A stretch of 64,000 bases of DNA from positions 81,425,342-81,489,341 of the forward strand of contig NC_067285.1 of assembly GCF_020740795.1 (NCBI RefSeq). The letters run 5' to 3'. The notes under the pieces were generated by a model. The model was not told the origin of the DNA and did no database searches. It saw only the letters and a program-made list of their open reading frames with translations. Position numbers and translations under genes: made by a program. Within the stretch, counting starts at the first letter, position 1. Every line of letters begins with the position of its first letter. Below are positions 1 to 11,266 of this stretch, piece after piece. The DNA is from Apus apus. Taxonomy: Eukaryota > Chordata > Aves > Apodiformes > Apodidae.

Positions 1-861
1 CTTAAGTGCAGACACAGATTCCTATCTGGCAGTTGCTTTTGGCAGATAATGGTGGCCATTTGTCTAAGAAATCCAGGTGAATGCCCACCTAAAAGAGCTG
101 CTGCTCAAGTTACTGGACATTCAGAAACCCTTGATAAAATTTTTTAAACACCAAAACACAACTCTTAATAGCAGCCTATCACTGAAATAGTGAATGGTGC
201 AGCTGCTATTCTGTTGATGCAGCAGTGCTGCTAAAGACATGCAGCAGAGCCAGAAATACTGTAACTTCCTGGTGGGTATGTAGCTGCTTAACAATGTTTA
301 TGTGAAGAAAGAGCCATGACCTCTTGCTAGCACTGGTGTTCTGTTCACTTGCCTTGGCTTTTATATCACTACAATGCAAATGACAGAAGTGCATCTCACA
401 TGAAAAGCAGGTGTTGTGTCCATGAATAAAAGTACAAAAGGTCATAAATATTAACTTTGCTAACAAGGTCAACAAAACCTGAAAGTGTATTTTGAAAGCA
501 TGCCTTCTCATTTTTTTTGGTCTGTCACTTTAGAGTAGGTATAGGCAACTTTCCTCAGAGCTTTCATTAGGAAATAAAAGTATTTTACATGGGAAAAGAA
601 ACAGTCTCCCAGTTCTAAAAATGTATTTGGATAGACAACATTTGTTCCTATAAATTTAGGTATTGCTTAACTATAGCCCTAAGAAATACCTCATAAAAAT
701 TTGTAACACTCAGTAGCCACTTGTAATGGCATGGGATTTGCTCTATTTTTATTTATTTATTTACTTATTATTAGAAAAGCTCTGTTATCTTATTTCATGC
801 CTATGGCTTAGGCTTGTGATGTCAGTCTTTTGTCTTGCTGAGCCTTTGTATTTGGAGATTT
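1..861 (+). other. WWC2: WWC2 intron, part (no exon seen)
   Basis: AT-rich sequence upstream of the first WWC2 exon in the window, read as intron because that exon opens in mid-protein at a clear splice acceptor. It contains a TTTA-rich stretch near 746-770. The short open frames on either strand resemble nothing I know. Confidence 0.7.
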
Positions 862-934
862 TCACAGAGTCACTTTGGTTGGAAAAGTCCTTTAATATCA
901 TCAGTTTCAACTGCAAACTTAACACTGCCAAGTG
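862..934 (-). mobile_element. CR1 LINE fragment, 3' end, inside WWC2 intron
   Basis: On the + strand this reads as a diverged reverse complement of the avian CR1 3' end: a TCACAGAGTCAC start, then TTGGTTGGAAAAGTCCTTTAATATC-like and AACACTGCCAAGT-like stretches, in CR1 order. Only about 70 bp remain. The insertion is antisense to WWC2 and ends about 80 bp before the next exon's acceptor. The match is from memory of CR1 consensus text, not from a search. Confidence 0.6.
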
Positions 935-1017
935 TTTTGCTTGACAGAATTTGTCATTTCTTTCAAATTAGTAGCTGTTCATTATTATCAAAATACGTGT
1001 ATTTTTCCTGTTTACAG

Positions 1018-1145
1018 GCTGAACAGTCAAAAGAAGAACAGAAACAAGGCTTAAGTGCTGAGAAACTCATGAGGAGAGCTTCTAAGGATGTATGCCGGTT
1101 ACGGGAGCAGAGCCAGAATGTGCCACTGCAGGTGCAGTCATTCAG
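1018..1145 (+). CDS. WWC2: WWC2 penultimate coding exon (WW and C2 domain-containing protein 2)
   Basis: WWC2 is a KIBRA-family cytoplasmic scaffold that promotes LATS activity in the Hippo pathway and restrains YAP/TAZ. This 128-nt exon follows a polypyrimidine tract and a TTTACAG acceptor and ends at a CAG|GTATGG donor. It encodes about 42 residues that are highly charged and helix-prone, including LMRRASKDVCRLREQ and VPLQVQSF, which match the C-terminal tail of KIBRA/WWC2 proteins as I know them. The reading frame enters in phase 0 and leaves with two bases of an Arg codon, completed by the exon at 2118. The WW, C2 and most other domains lie upstream, outside the window. WWC2 is preferred over WWC1 because the neighbours are CLDN22/24-like genes and CDKN2AIP. 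Confidence 0.92.
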
Positions 1146-2117
1146 GTATGGCTTGTTCTGCTTTTCTTTTTATTGTAATGAAGTAACATGAATTATTTCT
1201 CAATAGGATCAGACACACCCTGTAAAGAATCCACAAGTGTTTGAATTGCAAGAAACATCATAGTTTTCTAACATCATTCAAACTTGGAGTTTCAAAGGAT
1301 GGGGCCTTGGCATCTTGCTCATGTGGCAAAAGTGGCAGCATGTCCGCCGAGCTGTGGTGGTGAGGAAGCAGGATGAAAAGTATCAGACCATTATGTGGCA
1401 TCTGCTGCAGATAAGCATGTGTGTGACCGTTGCCATGGCTCACCTCACTGTCAGTAGTCTCTAAGTAATGGGATCTTTTCTGGTGATGGCAGGTGCATGA
1501 AGGAAATTGCCCCTCAAGGAGAAATAGAACAGTATACATCACATCAGGAAACTCATTAACCCCTGCTTGTGCCTTGCTCAAGACTAAGTATTCAAGAGAG
1601 ATCTTGAATCCCTCCTCCTTTTGGTTGCAGGAACAGCAACCAATTACATTAAGCAATTCGTCAAGCTTAGCATAAACCAGAATATGAACACTTTCTGTCT
1701 CAAACCTTGATTTTAACCCAATTGCTTTTTTTGTTTCCTCCCTCCTTTTTTCCAAGTCAGGATAAAATGTTTTATTTTGCCTTTTCATCCCCTCAGTGAA
1801 ATATTATAATTGGAAGTTCAGTTACTAGATCAGTATTTTAGTCTCATCATTGGAGTTATTAATGAAATATTGATGTATATTTTTCTTTTTCAAAATTGGA
1901 GCTGCTTTTTTCATAAATCTGCCTCAGAAAAGAATTGTCAGAATGGTGTGGCAACCACATTTGTTGTAAATAAATTCACTGTGTATTTTCCTCACTCTAT
2001 ATTTTCTAAACCTATATTTTAAAGAACTATGCTGTAACATGATCAACAACATTAGCATGACATTGGAGTCATGCCATAAATAGTAAAATAATAACTTGTG
2101 TTCTTTTTTAAATCCAG
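1146..2117 (+). other. WWC2: Last intron of WWC2
   Basis: A 972-bp intron with GT at 1146 and AG at 2116-2117, preceded by a pyrimidine-rich tract (TTCTTTTTT). It is AT-rich and shows no further exon. A 176-codon open frame on the - strand (1258-1788) has no recognisable domain and is probably chance. Confidence 0.85.
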
Positions 2118-2184
2118 GGAGAAAATAGCATACTTCACAAGAGCGAAGATCGGTATACCAGCCCTTCCAGCTGATGATGTGTAA
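2118..2184 (+). CDS. WWC2: WWC2 final coding exon with ADDV PDZ ligand
   Basis: After the AATCCAG acceptor the frame continues as REKIAYFTRAKIGIPALP and closes with Ala-Asp-Asp-Val and a TAA stop at 2182-2184. ADDV is the class III PDZ-binding C terminus known for KIBRA-family proteins, through which they bind PDZ scaffolds. The exon joins in frame to 1018-1145. Together the two exons give the last 64 or so residues of the protein. Neither exon has an internal stop or frameshift, so the tail of the gene looks intact. Confidence 0.93.
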
Positions 2185-3230
2185 TTATTCATTTTCATCA
2201 GTGTTCTTCCACTTGTTCATCTCTCTTCAGATGAACTTTGTAGTTCCAGTGACCTGCTTTTAAAGATCTTCTATTTTACATTCACTATTGAGATGTTTCT
2301 TTGTAAAATATAGTGAATTGAATTGCTGTATGCATAAAAAATGGAAAAAATCCCAACAACCAGAAAACCAAAGTAGATTAATTTTGGTATACTGATGCTG
2401 ATTTTGTACAGTTTGTATGTATTGCATGTGTGTTTTTATTTTGTAAAGATGGAATAAAGGAACAAAGGCAGTACTAAGCATGTATCCTGTTGAACTGCAC
2501 TGTGTTGAGAAATACTACGTTCAACAGAAGATTGTTTATCTTTTCACTATTTTCATGTGAGCAGACTGTGAAGATGGCTGTTTTGCCATGCAATATTTTT
2601 GTACAAGAGTGTGACTTTTATAGTTTAAAGTTAACCACAAGCTTAAACTCCTTTCCAAAACGTCAAGGCTGCCTCACAATAGCTGCTAACTACATTCATC
2701 ACCCACATTGGAATTTCTGAAAACAAATTTCTTCTGGTTTTGTTTTTAATACTTGGTAGGAAGAGACAGTTCAGAGGTTAGTTTTGTGAATGTACAGTAC
2801 TTTAATCTGCACTAAAAGGTTTCTTGTATCTGTGGGAGAGTGAGAAAGGCAAGGCAGACAAGTAACCCTAAAAATCGTGATGAGACTACCAAAAGGGGCA
2901 GCTGCTTTCTGAACTGGAAGCTGAATCAAATTTGTAAGACACACATTGAAACTGCAGCAGTTATACCCACTGTGCACTTAAAAATGAGTTTCTCTATGTT
3001 AATCTTTTGTCCTAGAGGCTGTCTTAGAGCCAACTAGGAATACATAAGTGTTTGTTAGGTTTACAAATATGAAGATGTTTAATTAAAGTATTTGTACCAG
3101 GAAAAAAAAAATCTGTCACATACTAACTCAGAAGTCTTGTTGTTAAGATAAACCCTTTCTGAAAAACAAAAGCTCCTGACTAGAAGTCTTCACGTATTTT
3201 GGTACAATAAAGAACATTTTCAGAAATACA
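2185..3230 (+). other. WWC2: WWC2 3' UTR, minimum extent, with two poly(A) signals
   Basis: After the stop codon there is AT-rich sequence with AATAAA at 2453-2458. UGUA-type motifs lie just upstream of it and GT-rich sequence about 25-50 bp downstream, so a short 3' UTR of about 300 nt is plausible. A second AATAAA lies at 3206-3211. Mammalian WWC2 3' UTRs are several kb long, so the true end may lie further downstream, towards the convergent claudin copies. The end given here is an inference. Confidence 0.55.
2453..2458 (+). terminator. WWC2: Poly(A) signal AATAAA, proximal WWC2 site
   Basis: Canonical hexamer 269 nt after the stop codon. Several TGTA motifs lie at 2406-2420 and a TGTATCCTGTTG-type GT-rich element follows. 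This is the best-supported cleavage site in the region, expected near 2475-2480. Confidence 0.5.
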
Positions 3231-5606
3231 CAATTGAGCCTGTAGGCAGTTGTGGGTGCACAGGTTTAATAATTAGATGTGAACAGCATGTTTCAAATTT
3301 GTCTTACATGAAGCAGCCCGCTAGGAAGAAGCATCAACTTGGACACATTCTGTTAGAAGCCCAGAACAGAAGATGTCAGTGTTTAAGCTGCCCTATCCTG
3401 GTAAAGCATTTGGGGTCTTATGTTCTGTGGGTAATGTGTCAGTAGGCGGGCATTGCAGAATTATTTCATTTTCCATTTAATATGTTGCACTCAGATGTAT
3501 TTAATTCACTAGCTAAGGTTTTCTTCCCCAAGCAACAAGCCACATATGCATGGACTTCCTCTTTCAAGAAGGCTATAATGACTTGATGAAGAAATGGAAG
3601 CAAATATAACCACAATAGGGTAGCAGCTGTCTCTACATTCCAAGTGAAAATTCTGTGATGAGAGGTCTGTGTAACACCCAAAGGTTTTTTATGCACAAAT
3701 ACATCAGTTCACTTAAATGTATAACCAAACATGCTATTTTGGGCAAGATGACTGACTAAACATCCTTTCTGAATGCCCCATTTGTTTTTTGTTTCTTCAG
3801 TTTGAGATAACATTCATGTTTGAAAGGTCAATTAAAAAAAACCACAACAACAACAACCAAAAAAAACAAATCTGGAATTATTTAATGTAGAGGTGAAAAG
3901 AAGGTTGACAGTTTCAGCTTCTCAATTCAATTATATAAGTTGTTTGTAGAATGATGTTAGAGGTGTACTTTGATTTTTCTTTTATTTATTTACAGTCTTA
4001 TTTATGTTCTGTTTAATATAGTTCAGTTCTGGACATAAAAATACTTGACAATAAGGATGCTATTATGAAAGATATTTAGAGCTGTCTAAATTCTTGCCAG
4101 ATTAGCTGTTTCTCCCCACATGTTGGATAATTAAAAAAAAAAGTATTATAATCTCATTTGTAAGCATGACAAGTTCACAATGTAAGTATTGCTGGCTTTA
4201 GCTTACAAAACTCATTAAACATGAGAAACAAACATATTCATGCTCCTTGTTTTCCAAATTGGTAAAGTTGAACCTATTTATAGGCTGTTTTTAACAATTC
4301 TTGGTTTGGAGGGGTTTTTTTACTAATTCAGATTATTCACACTTGAAATGCGCAATAGAGTAAGCTAAAATAACACATACAAATATCCCCCTCATCGATT
4401 GAAAATTATAAATATTACTCTGCACAGCAGGGTATAATGAATGTAATTAGTTCTGCTTTCAGGTACCAATGTCACTGCAGTTGCACATATTAAAATCTAA
4501 ATATTACTGGTACAAGAGTATTTAGCCAAATGAGCAAAGTTTAGCAGAAATTGTAATAGAACACAAATCAAGTAATTTTAAGATTATTTCTTTTTACTAT
4601 TGTTATGTTTATACTGTATTAAATATCAAATGCTCAGGACTGAACTAAGTATTTAATCAGGTTATATTCTGAATGTGTTTCTGTTCTAATTTTGTCTGTA
4701 AGAGTATGCAAGTACATCACATAGATTAACTTGTCTCTGCACTTTCCATGTGTTTCAGTGATTGGAAAATACATTTTTTTAACAAAGTTCTTTTCCAGAC
4801 CAGTGTTTTTGTTATATTCTTTTATTGCTGTTCTGTCTTTATATGCTCTTTGCTGCTACAGCTTTGTCAATGTAAAATCATTGTAATTTATAGAAAGTTC
4901 ACATCAATCACTGACAAGTCTTAGCTTAAGTTATATACTTGAAGTTAGTTCTTTACATTCATTAAGTAAAAACTGCAGTAGCAATTAACAGAGTCAACTG
5001 TGGCTTTCCTTGGAGAGAGAGGAGAGCAAGAGGAGGATTGAGCAGGGGTACATTCAGTCATTCTCTCTCATACACACACAGATGATGGAGCATCTTGTAC
5101 TACATGATATTAGTATGAGAACATCTAGTTTTCCGTAAGTGATACAGGTCCAGGGAACTTCATTCAAGGTTGTACTACTGTATTAGTAATGCATGTTGAA
5201 ATGGCACTATGAACTGTTTAACTACTTAAACTGCTACTATTTTTGGAAAAAAGACATTGTTTAAAGCATCCCCAGCAAGAGTTCTGCCATTTAAAATATG
5301 GTCAAGTCTCCATGCATGCCTAGAAATTAAAAAAAAAAAAAAATTAGAATAATAAAACAAACAAAAAAAACCAACAAAAAACAAGATCTGCAATTGATCA
5401 GATTTTTGAGAAATACAGGGTGATTTAGACAGATCTCTATCTTATCAATTAATGTAATTAAAATGTAAGGTAAGTAGTGATTAAAGTAACTACTTAGTAA
5501 GAAACCACCCCTCCCCTTGATCTTGTAAACTGTAACCTGTCTGTTCAGCAGACCTTTCTTACTGCATTGCAAGAGTAAGAAATTGAAAACCTGGTATCTA
5601 CCCTTT
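3231..5606. other. AT-rich sequence between WWC2 and the claudin copies; possible extended 3' UTR
   Basis: No coding sequence recognised. An AU-rich-element type ATTTATTTA lies at 3984-3992, an AAC/A-rich tract near 3832-3870 and a 15-base A run at 5329-5343 followed by A-rich sequence to about 5382. Much of this could be a long WWC2 3' UTR, which would make the ARE relevant, but nothing here fixes the transcript end. Confidence 0.4.
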
Positions 5607-6284
5607 TTAAAGTCTTCTGTGTCCAATTTCCGCATGTTGATGGGTGTCTTGCATGTCTGCCATTGCACACTGCTCTGGTAACTGATGGTCAGAGGATAAG
5701 CAGATTGTGGAGAAGAGTAGAGATCCCCCTAGATTGATAAAAAAATCCACCAAACCAACCACTGAACGGTGCATCCCCCATTTCACATTTGGGCACAATC
5801 TCTGGCATGTCTTAATCCCCAAATTCCTGGATTATAGTATGGGTAAGCCAAGAAACAGGGACTAAAGCCAGAACTCCAAACATCCACAGTGTCACCGTTT
5901 GTCAAACCGGGACACACAGGAGTATTCCTCCAAGTAGTAACAGCGGTTTCTTTAGCTTCTGCTCTGTATACTCCATCTTTAGGTAGTCCAAACCAAGACT
6001 AGAGATCACAAGCCTCAGAAGTCCTAATCCATTTGACGTAGATACTAAAATCCTGTAAGTCTTGACTGCTAGAGGCAAAGCTAGGAAATAATCAAATTTT
6101 TTACACTGTGTTCCTCCCAAGTCTTGGACTATAAAGGTTTGCCAGAGTCCCATGGTCCAAAGCTTCTGTACATTTAAGTCTAAGTTGAGATTTTTCCAAG
6201 TCTGGTAAATAGTTACTGGTTAAAAGCCATCCTAGTACAGACAATGGAAATCCAACTAACTGTAGTCTCTTGTCTCTGGGCCAA
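5607..6284 (-). pseudogene. CLDN22: Claudin pseudogene, decayed tandem copy of CLDN22/CLDN24
   Basis: Read on the - strand, the whole length of a single-exon claudin can be followed beside the intact copy at 7526-8179, but it is broken many times. The start aligns with TTG (6282-6284) and about 5 nt are lost just after it. There is a one-base shift near 6200 before the conserved first-loop Trp. The first Cys of the W-GLW-C-C motif is Phe (6133-6135). A 30-nt insertion at 5887-5916 brings in a TGA. A Glu codon is TAA (5812-5814), and an extra T sits in a run at 5739-5745. Recognisable stretches include WKNLNLDLN, GLDYLKMEY, LVPVSW and NLGGSLL. There is no poly(A) tail, and the parent is itself intronless, so this is a tandem gene copy that died in place. 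Its position next to WWC2 and an NYLP stretch suggest the CLDN22 member of the pair, which is an inference. Confidence 0.88.
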
Positions 6285-7525
6285 GTTGATATTTAGTAGC
6301 CACAGAAGCACCACACTGCTTGCTTTTGCAGAAACTGTTCTGCTCAAATCTTTGTCATACTGAACATAAACGAAAGTTAAAACAATGCTTTATGAAGCAT
6401 GGAATACTCCTCCCCCTCCTGCTTTGTGTTGCTTGATTCCATCTGCAGTGTTTTGGAGATAGGAAGATGGAGTGGTAAAGCAGCTGCTGAGGGTGTGGCT
6501 ACAGCTGGGCTCACTTTTCATTACTGGTGGGTTTGTTTTTCAAGAAAGGCATGCACTTGACTTTCCGGCTATCTACTAATGCATTACAGCAGTTCTGCTA
6601 GTTTTGGCATCTCACTGTTCACCTTTAAGTTTCAGTACCACATTGACACACTTCTACTTAGAGCAAATGAAGGTGTCCGTTTTGGGAGCAGTTAAATATA
6701 ATTTATGGTCAAAGGTGCTACATGTTCAGAACAACATGTTGCTATAAGCAAATGGAGCTTAAGCAGCCTTTGATAGGATGCATAATTCTGCGATACCTGT
6801 ATCAGAAGAAGAAAATGTAAGTATTTTTTAAAGCAACATTTCTCAGCCTATTTTTGGTACATAAAGTATGCAAGTGCCAGAAACACCCAGAAGAACTCAA
6901 ATGGGCAGCTTAACGTACCAGACTGGGAAAACACAACTTCCTGGGTATGAAGCACCCACACTGTAACATCCCAGGCACAAGAAGACATATGCAAAGCTTG
7001 CTAGAATTTCAGAAAGCAACAGTTTTCTTAGCATAACAACTTCCCTGTACACAGAAAACTATTTTATGCACTACATATATATATATAGACTGTTTAGGAT
7101 GTGAAAACTCAAGCTTGTGTGTCACTGCATTAGGCAAGTGGAAAATGGCAACAGGGAATCAAGCTTAGAGGCTCATTTCATTGGTTACATATGAAAAGGA
7201 AGCATATTTTGGTTAAAAGCCAAGCTGTTAGGGAGCATGCATAGTCATTTTCAGGATTTTACACTGCAGCTAAGAAAGCAAAAGCACCTTTTCTGCACAG
7301 TCTGTGAGAACTTCAGCATTCTGGCTGTGAAACAAAGTTTTAAACTGTCCTGCAGGTCAGAAAACATCAACTTCCAATACCAGTTACAGAGAAAACAGAC
7401 ACAAGTTTAGGAAATCAGCTAGATAACAAAGAGTCCTTTGAATTACTATTGGAACAAGCATCTGGCTTGCACTAGGGTTTGAAAAAGATAAGGCAGTCTT
7501 TCTGTATGGCTTAAAACCTTCCATT
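6285..7525. other. Spacer between the two claudin copies
   Basis: About 1.24 kb with no recognised gene. It holds an (AT)n microsatellite at 7075-7087. The first part (from 6285) would have been the 5' flank of the dead claudin and the last part is the 3' flank of the live one. I see no AATAAA on the - strand close after the live gene's stop that I would defend. Confidence 0.5.
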
Positions 7526-8194
<669 letters not shown>

Positions 8195-11181
8195 CTAAAA
8201 GCTTGAGGAGGAAGGTCTCCCCAGCAGTTCTGTAACAACTACTACCTTGAGTGATGGTGGAAGCTATGATGATTTTAGTTCTCTGCTGCCCCAAATATAA
8301 GCCCTTGCTATTAACCCTTTTTCAGCTCTGAAACACTTTTTTGTTCTTCACGAATATAAAGTTTCACATAAAGGAGGAAGGACTTCACTAAACCATGAGT
8401 TAGGCTTTCCGATAAGGATTTGATCTGTTACCTTCCAATTTGCTTGGTAAAATTATATCCCAATGCCTGATGATTACAAGCCTGAGGATGAACAAAGAGG
8501 GCTCTATGACCCCTCACCCTAAAACACAACAGAAATCTTTGTGCTTCAATACGGATTAATTAGATTTTAAGTGGTGATAGAAAGTCAGCTCTGTGTGCAA
8601 CAGGACTTCATTGTAATAGCTAAATTTGAGATTTCAGGGATGTAAATCAAGGCCTTGTAAAGAAAGGTAGACTGTTTGCCTATAATCTTTATTCTTAGAC
8701 TTCCTCAACATACATAATGGCTTGTCTTCCACTGCCCTGTTTTATGTCCCCAGCACTGTAAAAGACGCTTTGTGAAAGATCCTTATGTTTCACATTTTCT
8801 ACATTCATTTCTTTTAAAATGGGCTTTGTTTTGACTGACTCTTAAGGGGAAAAGGAGACGGATATGGTCAAAGTACCGTAGAAAATGAAATCCTAGACAT
8901 CCCTCCACCATAATGAACCCAGGCAGATCATCAGCCACCGTAAACTTTACCTGCCCCAGGACTTCAGCAACACCATGGTAGCAGCTTACACCAGCTCAGT
9001 GTCTCCTTTCCTAGAGCCCACATCCCAGATGGCACAGTGTATACACTTAGTGTCTAACAACATTTGGAACTCAATGCTCCCAGGGCCAGGAATGCCTAAT
9101 ACCTTTCTGATCAAAGCAAGATACCATTAAGCCATTACCCCATTAGGAAACTCGGCTTTTTTCCTGCTCTCCTATCAGCTACACTTGTGCTTGTCTGATG
9201 GGTCAGCAATGAGAACATTTGTCTGCTATTACCCTCAACAGATACAAGAGCACACCCTGTACAGGAAGGAGCTGAGCAGTGTGAACACATTCAATCTTGT
9301 ATGACCCAGAGATGCTTTCCCATCTTTTTTACTTCATTCCCTAGATGCAATAGTGTAGTCATTGACATCTTTTAATTCTCAGTTGCTCAAAACAGGTTAT
9401 CAGGGGATAGAAAAGCATAACACTGCTTTTCAATGTTCCTAAACTCCTGAAGTGTATAATTAAGAAATTTCACTGTGAGACAGTGTCGTCTTCCTCATTT
9501 CTGTATTGAGTCTTAATATCCAAGCCTTGTATTTTTCTTGTCAAAAGCTGTGAAGAGCCAACATAAGAAAATATTATCTATTTCCATGTTATTTGTGTAA
9601 CAGCCTCATCCAGCAATTTATACCAGCTTTAAAAGTTACCATGCACAAGAACAGGAATCACTGAGGGTATGGCTGACAACACTGGGAACAAACTTGTGCA
9701 AGCAAGGCTCTAACTTTGGCCATCCACTAGGCAAAAGAAGAAGAAAAAAAAAACTGTATTCATTCAATCTCCAGATTGCATTTTCATATTTGGCAGTGTC
9801 ATTTCTCTTCTCTTTCTCTGTTCAGAGCAAGAAAGCTAGTTCTGGAAATCATCACAACATTCAATGAGAAACTCCATAATGCCATTTGAGTAATTTTTCT
9901 GGTAAACAGCTACACTCAGGAGTGCTTCTGCTCATTCAGGACTACATGCTTATTTTACTTCTAAATTATGGTTACTGCCAGACTATTACTGGAAGCCTAC
10001 TGCACTTCTTTAGTCTGTGAACTTTGAACATTTTCTTCTCTGCTCTTAATTCTAACAGTCAATCCAGCATGGAAGCACAAGATCAGCCATGTGAAGTCTG
10101 TTCATTTTACTAATGCTGGCCACAGCTGGAGCAGTATGCCAGCCTTTAAATTTTGGCATTCAGAAGCATTCAGATTGCTTCATCAGGAAGATCTGCCACT
10201 TAAGTTCTGCAACTCACTGTTAACCATGCACTAACTTCAAGCAAAGCTTCCTTATAGTATTCTGTGCAAGATTATAAAACAATCCCTGTTCTTCCAGTGG
10301 AAAAAAAAAATAGGTAAGACTTGCCTTGTTGCCTGGTTGGTAACAAGGTCTGAAATGCATTAACTTGGAACTTACTGATCTTATGAAAATTTCAGCAAAC
10401 CCATAAACAAAAAAAAAAAACAAAAAAAAACTTCTAGCTGAATGGAGACATGCACATTCTCGGGTCAGTAACTGCCTTAATCCTTTGTCTCTTGTCCTTC
10501 TTTCACATTTTGACTCTGCACTGCTATTGATTTCTCTCATATCTAATTCCTAGAATAATTTTATTTTCGTAGACTCATGCCGACACAGATGGTAACACAT
10601 CAGAGTCACTGCAAAACCTAAGGGCTAGAATTCAGCAGTATACTGCAACCACAACACATGAACAGCACAGGTCCATGGTCCCAGCTGTGTTCAGCACCAG
10701 CTGAATGGCCACCTCTAGCACCCAGCCCAGCGCTCTCACCAGTTTCTGCCCTACTGTTCAGGGTCATTTGGAACATAAACGCAGAGTGCAGTGTTACATA
10801 GCAATCACAAAAAACATCTGCCAACATCTGCACAGCCTGAAACAACAGTGGTTACACTGGACTGATCATCTCAAGGGGTTTCAGTGGAGATAGTCACTGC
10901 ACCCCCCAGCACGGAAGCTGTCTGCCAGGGACCTCCCTAGCTGGGGCCATTGGGCCCATGCAAAAGTGAGTGGCTCTGGGACAACTCTGCCCCTTCTCCT
11001 TCCCTTGTTTGCCTTGCCAGCCTCTGCAGCAAGGACTGTATTTGTCTAACACAAGCTTGTCAGGAAGAAAAGGAAGAGCAGGTACACCTATCACTGACCA
11101 CTGCTCTTTCAGGTAAGGGGCGTAAGGATAAATTTAAAGGGGGTTTTGGCTGTTTGGTTTTAGACCTTGCTTGCTTTTTTT

Positions 11182-11266
11182 AATTGTTGTTGATTTTTTG
11201 GTTTGGGTTTGGTGGTGGTTTGGTTTTTTTGGTTGGTTGGTTTGGTGTTTTTGTTTGGGTTTTTTT
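11182..11266 (+). repeat. T/G-rich low-complexity tract
   Basis: About 85 bases of almost only T and G on the + strand, built from TTTGG, GGTTGG and TTTGGG units without a fixed period. Such tracts are common simple sequence in bird genomes. The G runs are mostly two or three long, so G-quadruplex potential is limited. Confidence 0.7.
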
